A DNA stretch of 64,000 nucleotides, taken from NCBI GenBank assembly GCA_019914945.1, contig CM034102.1, positions 3,151,501 through 3,215,500 on the forward strand, in the 5' to 3' direction. Below the pieces are notes generated by a model. That model worked only from the letters and a program-made list of their open reading frames with translations. It was not told the DNA's origin and made no database searches. A program made the translations under genes and the position numbers. This DNA comes from Typha latifolia. Its lineage: Eukaryota > Streptophyta > Magnoliopsida > Poales > Typhaceae. Shown here piece after piece: positions 46,615-58,162 of the stretch; within the stretch, counting starts at the first letter, position 1; each line of letters begins with the position of its first letter.

Positions 46615-49600
46615 TATTTAGATCAAAACTGTAGATATCAAAGATCTTAAACTGTTTCATCAAACTTTCGCCCACAGTAATTTATCTGAACAGAACATTT
46701 GATCTATCTAACCTGCCTCTATTGGCTGTGCAGCATATGAACATAAATAATATCATATCTAATAGCAGTGCTAACATATGATGGTGTAATAATCCAAATC
46801 TTTCATCTTAGCAGGTATATATCATATATGCGCTTATTTTGGTTCATGTTCTTTCTTCTTCAAATAAAATGTTCTCCATGCATGCATAGTTTGTTTGATG
46901 CCATCTACTGCAACCCAAGTTAAGGTATCAGGAAAAAAAAAATCATTCCTGGGAAACTTCCTACTAGAATAGAGTCATTAGTTTAGAATATTCCACATGT
47001 TTAGAAAAATTATATGTGGAAAGCACTATATCAAATTGCCATATGCTAACATCAATAAGATAGTATTGCTCCAAAACTTTTCTTCTACATTGCTCTATGA
47101 TTGATTCTATAAAATATCCTGCAAAAAAACAAAAAAATTGACAAATAATTCTCTCTCCTACATGTATGAATTTCATACATCATCTCCCTTGATTATAACC
47201 AAACCCTTCAAACTTTTCATATTCTTAAACAAACAAGAAGCTAGATGTGTTAGTTGTTACCTCCATCTTAGAGTATTGCTAAGCCTTTCACAAAGATACA
47301 TGACCAATTACTCAGCAATTTACTGCAGCTTGGTAAAAAATTAGAAAGATTGTTTTCATGACTATGCCATGCTTATACTTATGCTCAATTATAAGAATAA
47401 AAGTTTAGTTATTCTATCCATCTATTTAATTTACCTCTTGTTAGATCTTAGAGTCTGACTCCACTTTCTACTTTTACTTTAACCTTAAAATCTTACTCAT
47501 AATAATAAGACTCAAATGATAAATATTCATATGACAGGGTTTTCAATAAATTCTTATTTTGACCACTCAAACCAAACCAAAGTTTCAAGTGAAGTGGGAA
47601 GATATATGTTTATCAGTAATCTGAGATAAAAATAGAGAAACAAAGGTCAAGATTTTAAAAAAAAGAAGAAGCTAATTTACATCACTGGTTCTTGCTTGGC
47701 CACATGACATCGATCATAAAGAACAAGTATACAAATTAATTGGGTGGACCTTCCTCATTGATACGAGTCCACATGCTATAGCTGTTACTTGTGACTGCTT
47801 CTTTTGCGGCTTTAAATACTAAAAACAAAAGATATCTTTCTTTGGCATCTTCTTTAGGTTTCTATGCACAACCTAAAAGTTTCCATGTTCAATGCACCTT
47901 TAAATGAGAACTGATTTATCCACAGCAGATCCAACTATACCAAAAGTATCTTTGATATAATCAGTAATTTGTTATACATTTAGATAAAATTGGTCTCTTT
48001 TTCACATGATTGTCATATAATTAATTTAATTATTTTACTTGTAATTTATAATTAAAAACAATTAATGATAAGATGATAGACATTTGCCAGAGATATTGAC
48101 ACAGGAAATCTAGCTTTTGATGATTACCTCATGACTACTGTAGATCTGGCAAGTAGTAAGCATACCTCTGCAATTACAGAACTGAAAGAAAAAATAAGTA
48201 AATAAAAATGGGGCTGCTCTGCCACTGTCCACTGACAAGCTAAGGACCACGGCAAATCCTGTGCCAACGGGTGGTAGAACTAGAAGGGATTGAAGGGCAA
48301 GACAACAGTAGAGAAGAGGCGATGGCTATAGATAAGAAAAAATAAGGACAATAAAATATAAGAGTGGTGGGTGAAGAGTAACGACGAAGACCAAGGGGTG
48401 CAGGAAAGGGGAGTCGAAGCATGAAGAGGAAGGAAGCGATGCCTTCATGGAGGTTGAAGATGATGAAGCTGACAATGATTAGGAGATGGGAGAAGAGAAG
48501 GGAGAAAGCAACCTCACGCATGAGTGAGTGAGGGGAGAAACATTTCCACCCTTGACCAGTAGGCGAGGAGAGGAGAGGAGAGGAAAGAGGAGAGATATTT
48601 GATAGTTAAAAGAGATAAAAATATCACAGAAAATAAAATAAAAATAAAAAGAGTCCAATAGTTCAATAAATCTAACTATAATTAACCCCCAGGAAATTTT
48701 GCACACTAAGACTAGTCTAGCCATCATACTAATGGTGCGTAATGATTCCTTTTATGAAAGAAAGTAAATTGATGTACATCTTATCCTTCTAAATTCTACG
48801 TTGACACTGATCTTTATGCACCACCGAAACGTCATTTTCTTTTGAAAAGAAATAACATTTCACGCCCTAATTTTTTAAGAATTTATACTTAACCTGACGG
48901 AAAAAGATATTAATATAGATTTTTGAAGGACACCCTCTATCAGAAAAAGTAAGATATTTAAACAACAATTAGCATGCGACTTTGATTATTACAATATTAT
49001 TCTTATTATTTAATACCTCTCGTTAACTTTGGTTGACGTTTTCTTTAGAATAAGATGTTAAATATGTTCCTCGAAATAACACATATACATATTAAAATAT
49101 ACAAATTAATCGTAATTTACAAAACTAAAGGGTGCGAATTGTAAAATTCCTACTCTTTCATATCCTGTCGGCAAGGGGGAACAGATACTCATAATGTACT
49201 TCAATCATGCAACTCTCAAATAACAGAAATTTTTTAGGGATCCTATCATGACGTTGTTTATGATTGGAGAGGGCTACTTAATTATTCATCAAAATTTATC
49301 CCTAAATGGATGAATATATGATTGATGAATACGGCCAACCAACCTAGTCATCAAGAACAAGTCTAACAAATCCATCCACAGGACCAAGAAGAACATCTGC
49401 TAATTGAAAATTTTACTGGCCCACAAACTTGTTCCCATGAACAACTTGCTAATAGTTTGAGAATCTCTTCTTTGCTTGTGGAACTTTCCTTTCCATTAGC
49501 AACCTTTGAAAAAAATAATTCAAAGACTCACCAACCACTGCACCTCTCGTTCCAGATTGATAGGCCATCGCTGTATACTATGCGTTGGTTTCTGATAAGA

Positions 49601-49933
49601 TACTCAATATATACTATTTCATGTTGGAATATATAATATAAAAATTATTATTGCCTATCAACTTAAGCTTTTAGATTCGCAGGTGAATTAATGAGTTGAT
49701 TGTTTTCTAAAAGAAGAGTTTAGTTACAAATAGCAATAAGATAAGGTGCAAAGATGATTGATTAGTGTAGCTCAGTGGTGGAAAAATGGGGTGTAAATAA
49801 AATAAACACATAATAGAGGGTGTGGAATGAAAAGTTCCCCTTCAAGAGAAAGCCTAAATAGTCCCATGTAAGAAAACCCCATGATCCTTCTCTCCTCCCA
49901 AAAAAGAACAAAGACTCGCCAAGCTCAGAAGTC
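46615..49933. other. Spacer between GT-a and GT-b
   Basis: This is 3.3 kb, mostly AT-rich. A purine-rich, GA-repeat block lies at about 48380-48600. A MITE-like segment lies at about 48846-49150. The last few hundred bases are the GT-b promoter. No coding exon or gene fragment was recognised. Confidence 0.45.
48846..49150. repeat. MITE-like segment with inverted ends
   Basis: The left end reads AACATTTCACGCCCTAATTT, and the right end, on the other strand, reads TTTACAATTCGCACCCTTTA. The interior is AT-rich and about 300 bases long. The match between the ends is imperfect, and I see no clear target duplication. Confidence 0.4.
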
Positions 49934-50182
49934 ATGGCGTCCAAAGTGATGGGGGACATGAACAACCTGCAACCTCTGATCTCCTTCCTTCTTGGGGCAG
50001 CCCTGGCTACTGCTTGCTTGCTGTTCTACCTCTCTGCAGACCCAAGAGGGAGGTCGATGGAGATCTCTGCTTGGAGTAATGGAACCCAGAGGGGTTTCAT
50101 TGAAGAGGTTACCACTGGAACCAAGGTGGATTCTGCTCCAGTTGTTAACAAGACAAGGTTGGCTTCTGCAGCTAAAGAGGTA

Positions 50183-50225
<43 letters not shown>

Positions 50226-52158
50226 ATGAAATTACTTTTTGCTAGAATTTGTTGCTTGGTTTTTGCTCTGATAGAAGGATTGAAAGAATCTATGCTTCAA
50301 ATGAGTAATAAATAAATAAATAAATAAATAAACAGTTTCAGATTAACTTCCCATGGAATTGGCATCTCAGGGAAGGTTTAGGTAGAACAAAGTTTAGATT
50401 TTTAAGTAGAAATTGCGGAGAATGAAATATATAATAAAATAAAAAGATCGGAAATTTATTACTCAATTGAGGAAAGTTTACGACCGTACCTTTAATTAGG
50501 TCATGGTGACTATCAATATTTAATGATCCAATATATATATATATATATGTTCCAAAGATCAACCAAAAATTGTTTAAATAATTAAGCCAGTTACTGTAGC
50601 AAATTCTTTTTTTGTTTTAAAAAAAAATCCCCTAATAAAAATCCAAAATCATACTCTGGTTTCATATTTTCCTTCCATCTCCAGATCTTTGGGATGTCAA
50701 AAATCATCTCAAAAGCGAAATTTTTGTCGGTAAACTTTTCGATGGAATCGCTCATGACCCAATTCCAGTGCTATTTTTCTCAAGTTAATTCAACTCTTCT
50801 GATAGTTCTACTAAGATAAACTGCATTACCAACAATCTTAGTTCTTTCAAACAGCTGTTTATCCTTAATCTGTGCACCATATGATGCTAGTTGGTTTGAA
50901 AACGAATAATAGATTCATATTTTCATTATACTGAACCAAGTTTTTTCCTTGTACTAACAGAAGAATTCAGCGGAAGAATTAGCCCGGCTGCTAAAAGATG
51001 TGGCGATGGAAGACAAGACAGTCATTTTGACTGAAATAAATGAAGCATGGTCAGAACCAAATTCCCTGGTCGACCTCTTTCTGGAGAGCTTCCATGTTGG
51101 TGAACAGACAGAACATCTGTTAGATCATCTGCTGATCATAGCCATGGACCCAAAGGCTTTCAAAAGATGCAAAGTCGTGCATCGTCACTGCTACTTCCTC
51201 AAGACAGAGGGTATCAGCTATAATACTGAGCAGGTATACAATACCAAAGACTACCTTGACATGATGTGGGGCAGGAATATGTTCCAACAAAGTATTCTAG
51301 AGATGGGATACAACTTCCTTTTCACGGTATGCATCACCCTCTTGTTTACATTCCAATCGTACTGTTTTCTTTTCTTTCCCGTAAGGGGAAGAAACCCAAA
51401 ATTTACTTCTTTCATCAGGAGATTGATATTATGTTACATCCACAAGTTTCACAACTATGAAAAAAACAATAGCATTTTTATACGTTTACTAGGGTATAGA
51501 AGTGCCAACTTCTTGAAATATTTGAAAGCATGTCACAGTACCTGCTTAAGCTTTATGGTGAATCGCCACGGTTCTGAGATCCCTTGCGACTCATTGAAAT
51601 AGAATTTGGTGTATGAGTTCTTCAGTGTTAGAGATTGTTGTTCTCTGATAAACATTACCTCTTTTGTGGCAGGATGTGGACATTATGTGGCTCCGAGATC
51701 CCTTGCGACGCATAGCTATCACCTCTGACATTGCAATATCCAGTGATTTCTTCTTTGGGGATGAAGATAGTATGAGGAACTTCCCCAACGGAGGATTTTT
51801 GTATGCCAAGTCGTCCAACAAGACAATAGAATTCTACAAGAATTGGCAACTGGCCAGGGAGAGATTTCCGGGGAAGCACGAGCAGCATATCTTCAACCAA
51901 ATCAAAGGTGAATTCTCCGCTAGATTTCAAGTAAGGATACAGTTCTTGGACACAACCTACTGCACTGGATTTTGTCAACTAAGCAAGGATCTGAACAAGG
52001 TCACCACTATCCATGCAAACTGTTGTGTTGGTCTAGGAGCTAAGCTTCATGACTTGAAAAATGTCTTGGAGGACTGGAAAGCCTACAAGGCTGGAACTCC
52101 TGAGGAGAGAATAAGTGGGAAATACCAATGGAGAGTACCAGGAATTTGTATTCATTAA
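49934..52158 (+). CDS. GT-b: At4g15970-like glycosyltransferase (PF03407)
   Basis: Exons 49934-50179, 50961-51326 and 51673-52158 give 365 residues. The N-terminus MASKVMGDMNNLQPLIS precedes an anchor (FLLGAALATACLLFYL) and a stem of about 50 residues with one N-x-T/S sequon (NKT). The catalytic part reads NEAWSEPNSLVDLFLESF, DVDIMWLRDP (DxD motif), NGGFLYAKSSNKTIEF and HANCCVGLGAKLHDL. It ends with the family tail WRVPGICIH. Intron 1 starts GTATCA and runs into a long CT microsatellite. Intron 2 contains a 15-base copy of exon 3 sequence. The type II topology and DxD motif suggest a Golgi transferase; the sugar is unknown. Confidence 0.9.
50187..50222 (+). repeat. CT microsatellite in GT-b intron 1
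   Basis: About 18 CT units start a few bases after the exon 1 donor at 50180. Confidence 0.9.
50306..50334 (+). repeat. AAAT tetranucleotide microsatellite in GT-b intron 1
   Basis: Seven AATA units lie in tandem in the intron. Confidence 0.85.
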
Positions 52159-52798
52159 TAAGTCTTACGTCACATTTCCATTCTTTTTGCTGGAAGATAG
52201 GCTTCTTAGCTTTCCTTTTAGCAGTTAGGGACAATAATTTGATGCAACAGCAATTCATATTTGTCTAAAGTCTACATACTTCATATTCTCATTCTAGTAC
52301 TATACAAACAGCTATACGACGTGATCTATGTGTGCTTCACAACATAATGACATGTTGGATTTTTTATTTTTTATTTTTGATATGTGACATCTATATTTTA
52401 GAACTTTGTGGAAAAAGTCATCTTTTTGACCATGCTATGGTTTCACCAATCAAAATTGTGTGATATGATCTGCGGTTGATCTTTAGATTCATGTGCTTCT
52501 CTTCTTCAACATCTACTCAATATAGATCAAGGCAGACCTAACAAACCAGGATTAGCTAAAAAAACGTTGGACTTATAAATCAGTAGATTGGGCGTTAAAC
52601 CCTATAATTTGGTACGACAAATAATAGTAATATATATATCCATTTGGTAAGAAGAAATATTATATTCCTGTATTATAATTCCTCTCCTTTTCCTCTTCCT
52701 CTTCCTCTCCATTCAACGGCTACTATTCTATAATACTTCTCCTTCTCCTTCTCCTTTCTCCATCTAGACAACCAGACAACAACCTTGGTATTCAAAAA
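52159..52798. other. Spacer between GT-b and GT-c
   Basis: AT-rich flank, then a pyrimidine-rich leader (repeated CTTCTCC/CTCTTCC, about 52680-52770) just before GT-c. No further feature is seen. Confidence 0.5.
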
Positions 52799-54195
52799 AT
52801 GGCGAAAGAGATGAAGAACTTTCAGCCAATGGTCTCCATTCTTCTCTGTGCAGCCACGGCCACTGTAATTATACTCTTCTACCTGTCTGCAAACTCTGAT
52901 ATGTTTGTTTGGAACAGCGCCACTCAGATGATTTCTAGTCATGTTCAAGATGTCAACATAACAAAGATTATGGATCCTGTAATTGAGGTTATGTTACATG
53001 TTCTATGCATCATTTTTTTTAAAAATTCTATGTACTCTGTTCATGTTAAGTATTCATTTTTCACGATAAATTTTTTGTTTGTTATCTACAGACAGAATTC
53101 CAGGATCTTCTTCCTTTGCTAGAAAGAGCGGCCATGGATGACAAAACAGTCATCCTGACAGAGGTCAATGAAGCATGGGCCGCACCGAATTCGCTCCTCG
53201 ACGCCTTTCTTGAGAGTTTCCGCATCGGTGAACGGATTGGCCATCTTTTGAAGCATGTAATTGTTATAGCGATGGACGCAAAAGCTTTCGATCGATGCAA
53301 GTCCCTTCACTCTCACTGTTACATGCTTAATGTGAAAGGTATCAATTTAAATTCTGAGAAGTTGTTCATGAGCAAAGACTTCCTTGAATTGGTTTGGAGC
53401 AAGGTCAGGCTTCAGCAATCTGTTTTAGAGCTTGGATACAACTTTCTTTTCTCGGTGAGCATTTCCTAAACTTAAATTTAACTAAAATGCTTTTACGCAG
53501 ATTAAGCAACTCCTCTGTTAATTGCAATTACAATGATTGAGAACAAGACATTATTATTCCTATTCATTTTAGAGCAATTTTTTAACAGAACTTTCTTACA
53601 ACAAATAAATTATCAACTCACAAAGCAGGTTCACCTCAATCTTGCTTCTGCTAGATAGATTTTAGTCTCTTTTTTCTTCTCAGATTAAAATGATCTGCCT
53701 TGAACGCAGGATGTGGATGTTGTGTGGTTTCGCAGTCCCTTTCAACACATCAATGCCAACTCTGACATTGTGTTATCTTGTGATAAATTCTTTGGTAATC
53801 CTGAAGATCTCTGGAATTTTCCGAATACAGGATTCATTTACATGAAATCTAATAGAAAGAACATCGAAGCACTCAAGTACTGGAATCAAGCTAGGAAGAA
53901 ATTTCCGACTCTCAATGAACAACGTGTTTTTAACGAGATTAAGCGCGAAATCGCATCACAGCTTCAAGTGAGAATGCAGTTTGTGGACAGTGCTGTTTTT
54001 GGTGGCTTTTGTGATCCTGCCAGAGATTTAAACAAGATTTGCACGATGCACGCAGCTTGTTGCGTCGGTGTTGGAGCTAAGCTTCATGATCTGCGGAGTG
54101 TTCTTGATGACTGGAGGAAGTATACCGCATTACCTGTGGAGGAGAGGGAGAAAGGAGGATTTACATGGACAGTTCCAGGCATATGTATTCACTGA
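52799..54195 (+). CDS. GT-c: At4g15970-like glycosyltransferase (PF03407)
   Basis: Exons 52799-52987, 53092-53454 and 53710-54195 give 345 residues, the most compact gene of the array. The anchor is PMVSILLCAATATVIILFYL. The short stem contains SSHVQDVNITKIMDPVIE, with one NIT sequon. The catalytic part shows VILTEVNEAWAAPNSLLDAF, DVDVVWFRSP (DxD motif), NFPNTGFIYMKSNRKN, MQFVDSAVFGGFCDPA and ACCVGVGAKLHDL, and the tail WTVPGICIH is intact. The exon 1 donor is GTTATG, a weak site shared with GT-e. Its sequence is closest to GT-f. No feature suggests loss of function. Confidence 0.9.
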
Positions 54196-55776
54196 AATGA
54201 TAGCATGATACTATGTTAAAGTTTGAATCATGACATGAAGTAGGCCTGATCAATTTAAATTTTTGGCTTCAAGCCCATATGAATATGAATTCTTTCACAC
54301 TTTTGAGTAACACCAATCTCATATGAATCCCTGTGGAACAAAAACTCGAGTGTTCAATTATTTTTTATGCCTTCAATCCAATAAAATTTCCTGAATCAGT
54401 AGATCAGAAAAGTTTTTTCATTCTGGTATTTGTTTGCAAATCTGTGGATCTGAAAACTAACTTCACTGTGTCAATTGACATCAGAACCACTCTTCCCTAC
54501 ATCACCATCTCTTCCTCCCTTTCACTAACACACAGCACCTTTACTCCATCCTTCCCATCCACTAAATAGTTAAATCAGGAGCTCTATTATTGCTAGTCTT
54601 ATACCAAATTTAAAAATAGGATTCCACCAATTCCTAAGACTGACCCAACTACACAAGCACGAGGTAATTTATGGACAGCTATTAGTTTCGATCTCATAAC
54701 TTTGAAGTGGTCCACTGCCAATTAACACATAATGACAACCAATAAAAAATACCAGTGTAAACGAATGCATTAAAATATAAAGAATTCACAATCGTTTGAA
54801 GGTAGCATCATGTTCAGAAACCATCAGAATATTAATACACATGAGGAGATTCATGATCAGATCTCCCTTCTTCTAATTGTATTATAATCCATTGGAACTG
54901 TTGATCGTTAATGCTCCCAATAGTTAACAATAATTTGTTGTGCAAATACCCAAATGGGTGAAAGAAGCTGAAGAAAAACCTTCACCCCCAAATATCACAA
55001 ATAGGAATAGTGATGGAAAACCAATAGCAATATTTGAAAAAACTCCAATGAGGTGTTAATGGTAATAGAATAGCACTAAACAAGTTTTAATCACGGATTA
55101 AACACCCTAATACAAACAATCTCTAGAATGGAAGCAATAGAGACAATAGAGAGAGAGAGAATATTTACGTGGTTCGACACTGTGCCTACATCCACGGGCG
55201 GAGAAATATTTTTTACTTTACAAATCCCTCACTTACAGAGAGTTTAACAACTTTAATCACTCTCAATACAATAGTAGCTCAACTCTCATAAATGTTCTTC
55301 CAACTCCTAAGCCCTAAAAACACACTTTAGTATTTATAGGCAGGTTCAGATTTGAGAGTTTTCCACGTCGCGTTCGAACGCCCTTGGGGGTGCATTCGAA
55401 CACACCCAATAACAATACAGCAGAACCAAAGAGGCGTTCAAATGGCGCGTTCGAACGCCTGCATCAAAGACAGCTCTCGGGTTGATTTGCGTTCGAATGC
55501 CTGCATCATCCAGTCTTTGTTTGGAACCCGCGTTCGAACGCCTCCTAAGGCTCGTTCGAATGCACTGCACAGAAATATTGATACATGTTGAAATTGACTG
55601 AAAACTGAATTTAAACTAATTTTTAATATAATTAACCTTAAGAATTTACTATGATAAACATGAGCAAGTGGGGGTTGGAAACCATGTGTCCTTGTTAAGT
55701 ATCTGAATATATAATTAGATCTGTATGAGAGTTGCTTACTCCGGCACTCTACAAGCTTAGCAGAGAGGGGAGGAAG
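54196..55776. other. Spacer between GT-c and GT-d
   Basis: The left part is AT-rich and featureless. From about 54899 to 55591 it is a solo-LTR-like segment, annotated separately. The last 180 bases are the GT-d upstream region. Confidence 0.5.
54899..55591 (-). mobile_element. Solo-LTR-like segment, copia type
   Basis: Read on the minus strand, a TATA box (CCTATAAATAC, about 55330-55342) is followed by CCCGTGGATGTAGGCACAGT and GTCGAACCACGTAAATA. That is the conserved U5-type sequence of many plant copia LTRs. The upstream part contains repeated GTTCGAACGC palindromes. TGTTGA occurs at both borders (54899-54904 and 55586-55591) and may be a duplication, or the ends may be TG...CA; the borders are uncertain. 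No internal retroelement sequence accompanies it. Confidence 0.65.
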
Positions 55777-57284
55777 ATGAGTAGCAAAATGAATAACCTT
55801 CATCCTATGATGTCTTTTCTTCTTGGTGCAGCTGCAGCAACGGTTTGCATACTGTTTTACTTATCTGCAGACACAAGTGGGAGATCATTGGATATATTGG
55901 CATGGAGCAATGCAACTCAGATAACTACCAGTCCTAGTAATAAGGTCCTGTATACTATTTGAATGTATTTACGTTTTTTTTTACCTTCAGATCGAGTTTT
56001 CTTTATTTTGGTTATACTCAGATTTCTCTGTATTCGTGGTGAAGTATTCTTAGATTTATTTGTATACTTGCAAGTTTGCTGAAAAAGTTTTTACTCAAGT
56101 TCAAGCTCCAAATTCAGAGCATAAATGGATATACTTAAAAAAATTACTGTCGCTATAGCTTCAAATACTTAGGTTCCATCTCAACCTAGAAGTATTTAGC
56201 TATCCAAATTTCACTTGTTATGCAGACAACATTTGAAGACTTGCCCCCCTTGCTAAGAAGAGCAGCTAACGAAGACAACACAGTCATTCTGACGTCTATT
56301 AACCAAGCATGGGCCGCGCCGAATTCTCTCCTCGATGTCTTTCTCGAGAGTTTTCATATTGGTGAAAACATTGAGCATCTATTAAACCATATGATTATCA
56401 TGTGTGTGGATCCAAAGGCATATGAGAGATGCAAGTCTGTACATTCTAACTGCTATTTCCTTGAGGTAGAAGGTGTTGACCTTACTTCTGAGAAGGTGTA
56501 TATGAGCAAGGACTACATTGAATTGGTTTGGACTAAGCTCAAACTTCAGCGGCGCGTCCTCGAACTTGGATACAACTTTCTTTTCACGGTACGTAAATCT
56601 CTGACCATAGATTTATTTTTTGTATGATACTCTGAAAAATCCTATATGATATCACTATCCTGAAAAGAGAAATATTTAATTCTAAACATCTATGAAGCTA
56701 GAAATAATTCATGGATGTTTTAACATAATATATCTTTCATAACTACTACAGATTAAGATTCTATTACCAAGATAAACATTTTTTTTAATCTTGTGCAGGA
56801 TGTTGATATTGTGTGGTTCCGCAATCCCTTTCGCCACATCAGTGTCTTTGCAGATATAACAACATCAAGTGATATGTTCCTTGGTGATCCTGACTACCTC
56901 TTCAATTTTCCGAATACGGGATTTATATATGTCAAGTCCTCTAAAAAGACTATTGAGGTGCTCAAGTTCTGGCATGAAGCTAGGGAGAGATATCCTGCTA
57001 CACATGAGCAGAACATCTTTAATGAAATCAAGAAAGAACTCGTCGATCGGTTTCAAGTAAAAATTCAGTATCTTGACACAGCTTATTCTGGTGCATTCTG
57101 TAACTATGGTAAGGACCTGAACAAGATCTGCACAATGCACGCGAGTTGCTGCGTTGGCCTTGGAAACAAGATCCATGATCTGAGAAATCTTCTAAATGAC
57201 TGGAGAAATTTCACAGCTCTCCCTCTGGAAAAGAAGAGAAATGGAAAATTCTCATGGAGAGTTCCAGGCAAATGTATTCATTGA
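55777..57284 (+). CDS. GT-d: At4g15970-like glycosyltransferase (PF03407)
   Basis: Exons 55777-55944, 56226-56588 and 56799-57284 give 338 residues. The start giving MSSKMNNLHPMMS matches the paralogues; an in-frame ATG at 55732 would add 15 residues. The anchor is FLLGAAAATVCILFYL and the stem is short, with an NAT sequon. The catalytic part shows INQAWAAPNSLLDVFLESF, DVDIVWFRNP (DxD motif), NFPNTGFIYVKSSKKTIEVL, ASCCVGLGNKIHDL and the tail WRVPGKCIH. The exon 1 donor GTCCTG is poor, but it is the one that keeps phase with exon 2. A GTATAC five bases further on would shift the frame. Confidence 0.88.
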
Positions 57285-58162
57285 GAATATATACATATAT
57301 ATCTTGTGAAGTTTGTTTGGGTTATGAAGCAAATAGCTGAAGTGGTATATGTAGAACTTATTCTTTTCACATGATCATTCCCTTGATCTTCTTGATGTAA
57401 TATGTGATAGCATACAGTGTTCTCTACCAAATTATATTCTTGGTTTTTTATATGTTTATTTGTATTTGTTGTGATGATCACGCATAATATGTTGAAAAGA
57501 AACCTAATGAGATATATAGATTATTTTTACAAATATAGACTTTGTTTTCATAATGTCCTAATCATGCTAGAACAAATAGAAAGTTACCAAAGAAAAAACA
57601 ATTATCCAAGTTGGAATCTTTAAAGTTGGCAGGGCTGCCATATTATCCAACAGTTAAAGAGTAGAATTTTAAATGAAATCAGCTGGTTTGATGAATCATA
57701 GATTGCCAAGTGCCCAACTGAAGGAAATTCCTGCAATGGAGGCTGCAAATCGTCTGCTGCCTAATGCCAAGGTCAATGAAGGGTTCATCTGGTTTTAATG
57801 GAGGAAGAGTATTAATCAAAATAATAACAATAATAATAATAATAATAATAGTGGAAGAGTGCATCTCCACCCAAACATTTAATACTAGGGGCGCAAACCA
57901 ATAGATTGGTCGGCTGAATAACTTCTAGAAAGAAGCCAAGATTAAAATAGTTTAATTTGCTTGCTTCTACTCTTAAACTTCCAATCACTACAGACAGATT
58001 CAATGGAAAAAAAAGGAAATTAAAAGGTATTACAGTCCTTGTTATAAGATACCTTGGGCTTAGTTGGCGTGAACTAATATATGTTAAATTTTTTAAGCAA
58101 AGTTTTTATTACTCCTTGTTATAATAAGATCATCTCCTTTTGCCTCTCCCAATGTCATCAAG
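57285..58162. other. Spacer between GT-d and GT-e
   Basis: AT-rich. An AAT microsatellite lies at about 57821-57850. No coding exon is seen. Confidence 0.5.
57821..57850 (+). repeat. AAT trinucleotide microsatellite
   Basis: About ten AAT/AAC units lie in tandem in the spacer. Confidence 0.8.

Noticed and set aside
51000..51602. Single-exon 200-codon reading of GT-b exon 2 through its intron
   Set aside because: The paralogues and the consensus donor at 51327 show that the frame after FLFT is intronic.
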